NCBI GenBank assembly: GCA_009733575.1
Contig: ML769403.1
Coordinates: 1-64,000, forward strand
Source: Gymnopus androsaceus JB14
Lineage: Eukaryota > Basidiomycota > Agaricomycetes > Agaricales > Omphalotaceae
DNA: 64,000 nucleotides
Direction of reading: 5' to 3'
The notes beneath the pieces were generated by a model. The model had not been told where the DNA came from, ran no database searches, and was given only the letters and a program-made list of their open reading frames with translations. The position numbers and the translations under genes were made by a program. This document shows positions 56,872 to 64,000 of this stretch, one piece after another (positions within the stretch are counted from its first letter, which is position 1; every line of letters begins with the position of its first letter).

Positions 56872-57559
56872 GGATAATTCTAATGGGAAACCCCCTTTCT
56901 GGGTACAAAAGGCAGGTTTGGCAAGGGTTTCGATGGCCGGCCCTCCGGAGAGATAAGATTCCAAAGGAGGTGCAAGGCTTGAACGTTGTAAGTACTACAG
57001 TATATTGAAGCTCGGGCAAAATTCGGCTTGAACAGTGTTGCAGCCAAGGCTCAAGCTGATTTGCTGCCAGGCCGAGCCAAGTCGAGAGCCGTTTGCAACG
57101 GCTTAGGAAGCAAGGTTGAATGCTCTTGAATTCTCTTGAGCCTTGGTGAGTGGAACAAACTGCTGAGCCTGAGGGATGTGAGTGTCAGGGGTCCATACTA
57201 AGCGCCCATCCAATGAGCGTACTAATTCACCTTGTAGGTATAGATATTGCTCAGAGCCCACCGCTTCCGCTCTGGGGGGATTTTTGCCATACTAGCCTCT
57301 TGAGATTTTCCAGCCAAGCTGCAGCTTCATGAGCTGCAATCGATCATATTGACTTCTTATTTTTATAGTGTTATTAATACATATACTCTTGTATTACTTA
57401 GTCATAATTTCATTACAGCGATTGACTTATTGACTATTGTGCTCGGGTCAGACCGTTATCTATTGGTCATTTGTTCGGTGCCCGGGAGGGTTTCCTAACA
57501 ACGATTTAGTGGAAACCCTCGAGAAACCCCAGAAAGGGGGTTTCCCATTAGAATTATCC
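56872..57559. mobile_element. MITE-like element, 688 bp, 32-bp terminal inverted repeats
   Basis: The left end GGATAATTCTAATGGGAAAC and right end ...GTTTCCCATTAGAATTATCC match perfectly over 32 bp (GGATAATT...TTTCTGGG). A 7-bp direct repeat, GAACAAA, flanks it (56865-56871 and 57560-57566), the expected target-site duplication. Unit A has the empty site (AATGAACAAAGACTTG). No transposase ORF is inside. The 7-8-bp duplication is nearest to hAT-type elements, but the terminal bases are not the usual CAGG/TAGG, so the superfamily is unsure. Confidence 0.88.
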
Positions 57560-58229
57560 GAACAAAGACTTGTGAATGAATCGCTAATGAAGAAAGACTT
57601 GACTCATTATCTCCACCAAGTGAGAAAAGCAATGCGAACGAATGTCTACAAGTCTCTATGAATAAGTATATCTGACGTGGTAGTGAAATTGGGCTGGGAC
57701 ATTCTGAACGGTGGGCGTGCTGCGCTCAATACGGGAAGCAATCGCAGTCCTCTGACGTCTGCGGATTGCCTGCGCAATTTTTGTTGAGCTGTTCATACGT
57801 TCATATCTGAAGCTGAAATGACGTCGTGATTGCGAACTTGTGGGAGGTGTGAGATAAGACGAGACTCTACGAAAGGATCGCAAGGATCGCATAAGGAAAA
57901 AGCGGAGTGCAAAGGAGCATGGACTTCATGGGAGGGGATAGATTATTTTATCGCCACCAAAGTACCCAAGTAATTCACATCAGGGGAGTGTAAGACCGAA
58001 GGAGGCGTTAACGAAGTTATTTATAAAGAAAGCGGGGTTGATGACCGAGAGGTTTAACTTAGATGTGGAGGAACACCTCCGTCGACAGTTGGATGAAAAA
58101 ATTCGCTCTCAGACCATAATCCAGAGTCCCATTCAGCACCCATCTGAGATATGTATATCAAACAAGCACCGGTATTGCAGTGCACTGTCCCCACCATGCG
58201 CATAATCAACCGTCCAACCATTCAACCGC

Positions 58230-60158
58230 TCAACCACTCTCACTATAGCTATCCGAAACCATCAAGACCGGGACAGACATTCTCAATGGCGAGAACGGCA
58301 ATTTGGGATCACCGTCTTGAAAGCTGGTCGATTTCGGAGACGGAGATCCTATTTGAAGTATCAGGTAGTCCTGTTATATCTAGGTTAGCGAAATGCTTCG
58401 ACTTTAATGATAATAAGAACAGTATACAGTACCTTGACTCGCAACCTCCCAGAATCGAAAATGCCCAAAATGTATATCCGGTCGACACTCTACCTCCCCC
58501 GCACCGTCGAGATTTTCGATTCTCTCTGGGTCGTATTCCCTCTCTTCTACGGTACCAGTAGTGCCACTCTGAGTACTAGTAAGGTTGATGTACTCCGAGT
58601 CAAATGGCGGAGGAAGAGGATGGATACGTCCTTGACCAATCACAACGCTTTTCCAGACAGCCTCGTCTTTGATTTTGACATAGACTTGACGGCTTAGGGA
58701 GATTGTAATGGAGATTGAGCCTGAACCTGAGACTGAGGCCGACGCTGTTGTAGACTTTGGGTTCGGGCCTGATGTCGCTGGGATAGAACTTGAACAAGCG
58801 ATAAGGGATCCCGAGTTGTTGCTGGAACCGGCATTAGCGACCTGGTCTACAGGTAGAAGTGAATAAAGTGCTTTGAGTGAGGCAGCTGGTCCGGTAAGCT
58901 GCAGATGAAAGGGGATTTTATCGGCCAGACCGAATGTTCGTCCTGAGGGTATGAATAACTGGCACACAGATACATGAGTTGAGCAAATTGGCGAACAAGA
59001 ACTATAGTACAAGTAAAGATTTACCTGGACGTCCACGGGAGCCAACCCCGTCGTAGCTCTCGGCTGAAGAACTGCGTTGGTCTCGAGCCAGAGCTCAGGT
59101 GTCCTTTTGATCGTTGCGTGGAACAACGGATAATCGACTCCAATGTCATGGCCATTGTGAGACAACGGAGGTTCTGCAGGACGACTTCTAGGTAGGTATT
59201 TAAATGGGATGGGGAATCTAATAGAACCATAAGTCATACTCGGTGGATGGACTAACGACCATCGACTGACGTTGTTGTGCTCTTCAAAGGTATCCATGAA
59301 GAGCCACGGGTAACGATTACCACGTTGACTCTATATACACCTGTGAACAGCCGAGTTTAAGTTTTTGTCAAAATCCAATGAACAAACTGTGCCCAATGTA
59401 AGTACTTACATTGTGACTGTAATCCAGGTATACTCATCATACAAATCTCATGCGACGGAGGGAGAGGATATTCATTTCCGCCAGTCACTGATCCAGACTC
59501 TGGATCTCGAAAAGTTTTTGGGAGTACGTAGGCGAAATCCATATGCTGGGGGCATATCGTCTCGGGAGCACAGCTAGCGGTAGCTGAGTCGGGACGTCGT
59601 TTAGACCATAATTCGAGCGTCTCATCGAGGAATTTGAACGAGGTTGAAACTGGTTTTTCTCCGATGGCGTTCATTTTCTATTCAAAAATCAGTAATGAAA
59701 GTAGATTGAGATGATTGGGTAACTGACGAGTTTTCCTTCGATCTAGTACAGAATATAGGATAACAGATACATATCCAGTTAGAACTTGCTGTTCGGTGTT
59801 GATCCGAAAACACAAGCGACGATAACTACTAACCTTCAGATAAACCTGTACAATCCCACACGTCTCCTCCGGCCTCGAATGCGAAATCGTTCCTCTAATA
59901 AGTCCCTGTCTATGATACACCGGAATATCCACATCCTCTCTCTGTTCATGCATGATCAACTTGAGTGTCCCGCAATGACATTTCGCAGTAAAGTGAACCA
60001 GTAGGGGTGTTATAAACACGGGTAGTTTCGAGGATCTCTTCGGAGGAGGAGGCGGTCAGGGTGTAGAATGGGGGAGGGGAGGATTCGCGGTAAGTTGGTG
60101 GGGGAGCGGCTGGGAGTGGCGAGCCTGAGCCAGAGCAGAGGGATGATGTAGAGGACAT
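58230..60158 (-). CDS. Arrestin-like (N) domain protein
   Basis: Basidiomycete arrestin-like protein, a group of adaptors with the arrestin beta-sandwich. The start codon at 60158 gives MSSTSSLCSGSGSPLPAAPP and a Pro-rich leader ending ETTRVYNTP. The N-domain follows: LKLIMHEQREDVDIPVYHRQ, GLIRGTISHSRPEET, LDETLELWSKRRPDSA, FAYVLPKTFRDPESGS. Then come the C-domain-like parts IRFPIPFKYLPRSRPA, LFHATIKRTPELW, LFIPSGRTFGLADKIPFHLQ and VKIKDEAVWKSVVIGQGRIH. An intron 58445-58371 leads to EDYLILQIGSPSPKS and the stop at 58230-58232. One frame change or missed splice remains near 60005. An inverted partial copy lies at 62500-62870. Cargo unknown. Confidence 0.75.
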
Positions 60159-61318
60159 CGCAAGGGGTCTCGGCTAAACAATTTATAAGTTCCTGGTATA
60201 TGTAGCTACTGGTAACGATCTTTGATTAATCTATCGCTCTTGAAATTCGTTCAACACGCTTCCTCTTCGACCTTCTAGAGATTTTAATTGGCCATTAAAT
60301 AAAGCGATCGCGAAATTGCCATCTCACTTACCACTCTCCTTAGTCCCGATGCATTCCTCCCATTCCGACGGAAGGTTCAAGAGATGGTAGATCCGATGGC
60401 TAGTTATAGCTGAAGCATCTTCATTGGGCTAATTGTACAGCGTGATCATCAAGAGGGACTAGTGGATTAGAAATCAGTATCACTGCGGCACCGTGTTCTG
60501 AGTCGTTGAGTCGTCACAGCGCTCGGGAAGACTGGATTATGAATCCTCTATTGCCATCTTGGTAAGCACTTGGACCACCTGAGAACGCCTGTAAATGTAC
60601 AGTAAGCATCCCCCGAGTCTTCGTAAACACGTTAGGCAGCCTGACCAGATTCAGACAGAGCCGAGGCGTGCGGTGGTTCAAGTAAGGAGAGGAGGTCTAT
60701 TAGGCAGAGTGGCGAGAACTGTCTACACACATATGCAATTCTCGGCCACTGCGATACATGCTTGAGTGCACCTAATTAAGAGGTAATAGGGTAGGGAAAG
60801 TGAAGGAAGCCGGAGGAATGAGAATTTCGATATCACCCGAACCAGAAGCAAAATCGGTCTTTCAACGCACACCCACTCCTACATCAACACAATCTCGACG
60901 TTTGAGCCCCGCCCTAAATCCCCGACTTCAACTCTGACCACCTGGTCAACATCTAACTTCTCTACACAGTGGTCGGGCTGGCAGCTTTGCGTCGATTTGA
61001 GGAATTGGAGCGTGGCAAAGATACGATGAAGAATAGATTATTTAACGTACCAATTCTGAACCCTGAATCATAGGCGCCTGTCATCCTCGCAATGGTACAG
61101 ACTCTTCATAATTTTACCTGAATCGTTGAAGAGTGTGTTTTTTCGTTCGAAAGCTTCATTTCCTCTTCTCTATGCCACCGAATAGCTGAACACACACACT
61201 TCACTTGTGGACTGGCGCATCCGATGCTCCATGACTTGCCTGAGCCAATGTAATCGAAGCACCTAATGCCGAATGGGCAGGACCGACGGGCCGCGGTTGC
61301 TCCTCGGGGGCGAGGTGG
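60159..61318. other. Intergenic, axis of an inverted duplication
   Basis: About 1.16 kb with no convincing gene. It lies between the arrestin-like start and the hypothetical ORF and is close to the symmetry axis of the B/arrestin and arrestin'/C blocks. Only shadow ORFs are seen. Confidence 0.35.
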
Positions 61319-61754
61319 ATGTTGATATGGGTCTGGAGCCTCCTCCACCAATATGGGAGGTGTTGCTGCTGCTGTCAAAATGAGGATTCGGAATCCGACG
61401 ACTCCTGTACTAAATCCGAATCCGAATCTACCTTCCACGAATCCTACTTTCCAGTTCCCCAACCACAGACCCTCACAGACCTCATATTCCAGAACGAACT
61501 CCTGCCTCGCGAACACATCACCCGCGGACTGGTACTCGGATATCGTTATCAACAAGAGCTGAAGCGAATGAAGTCAAAGTGCGCTGAACGGTCGGTGTCT
61601 TCGCGAACTGCGGAGGTAGACCAGGCAAGGAGAAACAATCGGACAACTCGGACTCAGAATCCATACCCCCCGCCTCCGCGACTGACGACATAGAAATGGA
61701 AACTACTGAAGCAATGTCCGCAGCTACGGCCTCCTCCCGAAAGTGTCTATAAAA
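61319..61754 (+). CDS. Hypothetical acidic protein, fragment or frame-broken gene
   Basis: One frame reads QNEDSESDDSCTKSESESTF, HESYFPVPQPQTLTDLIFQN, ELLPREHITRGLVLGYRYQQ and ELKRMKSKCAE. Near 61590 a one-base change would continue as GKEKQSDNSDSESIPPASAT, TDDIEMETTEAMSAATASS to a stop at about 61752. The composition is that of a disordered acidic tail. No start codon with good context and no family is recognised. The opposite strand also has a long ORF, so confidence is low. Confidence 0.3.
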
Positions 61755-62499
61755 GTGCGTTTCTTTCGTTCTCTTTTCGTTATTTATCGATATCTAAATA
61801 ACGTTTCTCCAGGGCGGAACGTCCCTCCTAAACACTTCGAACTCAATCTCTGGATCTGGACGATGACTTAGTTTCCAACCTCTTTACATTAATGATTGGC
61901 ATTGCTGTTCGTACTGTTCTTAAACCGTTTGGGATTTGAGCGGGCTTAGAATGTGCGTTTGCGTGTTGCTTGGACGATGGAGCCTTGACGCTGTGGGCTG
62001 GAGATCCCCGACTCCCGACTCAGTTCCTCAAACTCCCTCCGACTCCGTTGTGCTTCCCACGACCGTGTTTTCACCGACATCTCCATTCTGTCGGCAATGG
62101 ATAAAGCCGAAAATTCCTAGCCTGCGACGTAGACCCACTACCAACAAACCACTATTCGGCGAATCAGCGTGATACCCATACCTTGCACGACAACGATAAC
62201 AACCACCTCCTGTAAACAAATGCAAGCAACCCAAGCAACCCAAGCACTCACCTCGAGCCCAAGAAACCTCTGTTCTTCCTCCTCTACTCCCCATTGTCAC
62301 CGTTCTACACCCCTCACCCCCTTCGCGAAATCAACCAACGATAGGAGGATACCAGGTCGTGTTGACCAGGGGGTAGAAGAAGAGGCGGGTAAGATTGGGA
62401 GGAGGAGAGGGGAGTAGGGAAGGGAGAGGATGCTTATTGCACATGTATATTACGCTGTACGCATTTTTCTATATCTTACTCTCAAAACGAACATTTAAT
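61755..62499. other. No clear gene
   Basis: Short ORFs only. A Ser/Pro-rich frame at 61990-62172 (TPDSVPQTPSDSVVLPTTVF) could be part of a gene but has no supporting start or partner exon. A tandem AAGCAACCC repeat (three imperfect units) lies at about 62224-62250. Confidence 0.3.
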
Positions 62500-62870
62500 G
62501 AATCGGTCTAACCAACTGCGTCGCTCGCCAATGGTTCCTGGCAGCCTAAGCCATTCGGATTCCACCTACTCCGTATCCCTTACCACAAGTTCAAGTTCAA
62601 GTCCGAACTCGAAGTCTACCCCAGCGTCGGCTTCAGCCGCAGGTTCAGATCAATCCCCATTACAATCTCCCTAATCCGGCCAAGGTCTATGTCAAAATCA
62701 AGGACAAGGCCGTATGGAAAATTGCAAGGACGGTGGCATCCTTTTCTGGGGAACCACCAAAACCCCATCAACGGTCGACGACAGACGCGTCTGGGAAGTT
62801 GAACCTTTCGACCCTTCGTTGGAACCCGCCTTCGGTTATATTCCCTCGAAATGAATTACTTGGGTACTAC
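62500..62870 (+). pseudogene. Inverted partial copy of the arrestin-like gene
   Basis: AACTCGAAGTCTACCCCAGCG, CCATTACAATCTCCCTAA and TCTATGTCAAAATCAAGGAC match the arrestin-like gene (58640-58800) in opposite orientation. It encodes a remnant, KVYVKIKDKAVWKIA, equal to QVYVKIKDEAVWKSV there. Frames are broken and the rest of the gene is absent. Confidence 0.6.
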
Positions 62871-64000
62871 TTGGTGGCGATAATAAAAATCTATTTTATT
62901 GTCTCCACGTGAAGTCACGCTCGCTTGCACTCCCGCTTTTTCCTATGCGTTCCTTTCGCCCCCGGGAGTCCGTCTCGAGACGTCTTTATCCCACAGATCC
63001 CACAAGTTGGGCATCGCCAGGCAATTAATTGACCAAGTTCATGCTTTCCGTCATTCATTCCGATTGCGACAATGTTGACGTCTATGTACGTTCATCTTCA
63101 GCTTCGGTTTTTCGCTTAACAGCCGTATATTCCTGAGTGCAGCCACGCCTTGCTGTAAATATTCGCTGTCCCAGCCCAATCTCACGTCACCGTAGCCGAG
63201 ACTTATAACCATTCGTTGTCACATTGCTTTTCTCACTGGTGGAGATAATGAGTCAAAGTCTTTCGGACATTAAAAAAATATAGTTTCTAATCTTTTTTTT
63301 GGATTTGTCAAGTTATCCTACGAAAGTAAGTGTGGTACTGCTACAGTGCTATACAGAATGCGAATGTCAAAGCAAGCCAAGATAACATGGTGCGTTGAGT
63401 ACGTGCATACAACAAATGGAATGAAGAAGTCTATGGAACCGTTTTTGGTGTCTCCTATAGTGAGACTATTGGCGATAAAAATATGTGGTCACGAGTCATG
63501 ATAATGATAATGAAAGAAGCGAATTGAAAAGCCAGGCATATGAGTGTGTGGATAGATGGAAGTGTTCAAGTCTTCTTGACTTGTGCAGCTGCTGTCGCCC
63601 TCTTCTTCGCCCTAAATTATCTGGAATCGTACTGATACGAAACGGAGCCACTGCTTTTTCATCGTCTGTGAGTAGCTCTCTGTATGATGAGAGCTTTCGA
63701 CTATTTCTGCCCGTTATCATGTCCCTGCTCGAGCCCGATATCCTCAGGATCGGTTAGTCGTTATGACTGAAGTTCGAGCTAGGATCCGCACTTGAAGTGA
63801 CGGCGAAATTCTTTTTGGTAATAGATGATAGTGATGTATAGCCTTGGTCCCTCAATATCAGATTTATAAGGGAGGACGGCCAAAGTTATGGGGTGAGGAT
63901 ATGAGTGTCCGAGGGTGGGATGAATGAGATGATGATGGATGTAGGGGTTGATGGTGAGGGCCTACGCAAACCGGCGAGGCGGGATGTGAGGGTAGGTTCG
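62815..64000 (-). repeat. Segmental duplication unit C (inverted, cut by window edge)
   Basis: Reverse complement of parts of units A and B: the 3' tail (CCCACAAGTTGGGCATCGCC, TTATCGCCACCAAGTAgtACCC), then ATAGACTTCTTCATTCC, TGACATTCGCATTCTGTATAGC, and the Ser/His-rich gene from KKQW back toward DPEDI at about 63750. It is more diverged from A than B is. The upstream half of the gene would lie beyond the window. Confidence 0.75.
63520..64000 (-). pseudogene. Ser/His-rich gene, copy C (partial, decayed)
   Basis: On the minus strand one finds ESSHHTESYSQTMKKQW-like text (CATACAGAGAGCTACTCACAGACGATG in complement) and the EEGD/QQLHK region. Small deletions (GAACGGGCAGAAATAGTCG) and stops (ATAATTTAGGG) break it. 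It runs off the right edge, so its start cannot be judged. Confidence 0.5.

Larger units (their letters stand above)
54888..58110 (+). repeat. Segmental duplication unit B
   Basis: Direct copy of unit A. It begins in a decayed QNS1 exon (CTTCACGGACATTTGTATCAAG against CTTCGTGGATATTTGACAAAG in A), carries copy B of the Ser/His-rich gene and ends in the same TTGATGACCGAGAGGTTTAA and GTCGACAGTTGGATG blocks at about 58025-58110. It differs by a MITE-like insertion at 56872-57559 and by a palindrome upstream of the gene. The distance A to B is about 3.3 kb. Confidence 0.8.

Noticed and set aside
1..64000. tRNA or other structured RNA genes
   Set aside because: Read for the conserved tRNA B-box text (GGTTCGAnTCC) and paired arms on both strands; nothing convincing was seen by eye, though a covariance-model scan was not possible.

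Overview
The window is a gene-dense stretch of a filamentous fungal nuclear genome, most likely a mushroom-forming basidiomycete (Agaricomycetes). Four things point there. Almost every conserved gene is split by many introns of about 48-60 nt. Housekeeping proteins have fungal architectures: COQ6, exocyst Sec6, Nup53, a fused desaturase-cytochrome b5, a one-polypeptide ACC1, DcpS and glutamine-dependent NAD synthetase. Basidiomycete-style accessory families are present: F-box proteins, aminoglycoside-phosphotransferase-like kinases, a CRN-type kinase-like protein, a CVNH lectin-like protein and arrestin-like proteins. Fragments of expanded families lie between the conserved genes. No tRNA, rRNA, CRISPR or organellar feature was recognised.

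Layout. 1-7.3 kb: C-terminal tail of an unknown gene, COQ6 (-), SEC6 (+, divergent from COQ6 across 66 bp) and an NmrA-like oxidoreductase (-). 7.6-12.5 kb: three decayed F-box/leucine-rich-like copies, around a kinase-fold phosphotransferase (-) and a small unknown gene (+). 13.2-17.8 kb: a CVNH-domain protein (-), a 1.1-kb fold-back element, and an aromatic/alpha-aminoadipate-type aminotransferase (-) with an apparent premature stop. 18.9-23.9 kb: two fungal proteins of unknown function, Nup53 (-) and an F-box protein (+). 24.7-32.3 kb: delta-9 desaturase (+), then a short-chain dehydrogenase (-), a CRN-type kinase-like gene (+) and a second, decayed copy of the dehydrogenase (-). 32.8-37.0 kb: dynein light chain LC8, DcpS scavenger decapping enzyme, a three-repeat Myb protein and a glutathione S-transferase (all +). 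37.5-44.9 kb: acetyl-CoA carboxylase ACC1 (+). 45.9-52.5 kb: a salicylate-hydroxylase-type monooxygenase, a kelch protein and QNS1 (all +). 51.5-64 kb: a young segmental-duplication zone. The 3' part of QNS1 plus a small Ser/His-rich gene is tandemly duplicated (units A and B), a third copy (C) lies inverted at the right edge, and an arrestin-like gene with an inverted partial copy sits between. Unit B carries a 688-bp MITE-like insertion.

Functional links are modest. ACC1 and the desaturase both serve fatty-acid synthesis but lie 11 kb apart, and nothing suggests an operon-like cluster. No convincing new multi-gene system was found. The most distinctive observations are the duplicated small-gene family with its promoter palindrome, the CVNH protein with a long helical tail and a duplicated leader exon, the fold-back element, two GC-AG introns, and a striking number of single-base frame breaks in otherwise conserved genes, ACC1 and SEC6 included.

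Those breaks are mostly extra bases, and the protein signal continues in another frame. Residual assembly indels are therefore the first explanation to test before any of these genes is called a pseudogene. Exon boundaries were inferred by eye from GT-AG (or GC-AG) sites that restore family motifs; family names come from recalled motif patterns, not from searches.
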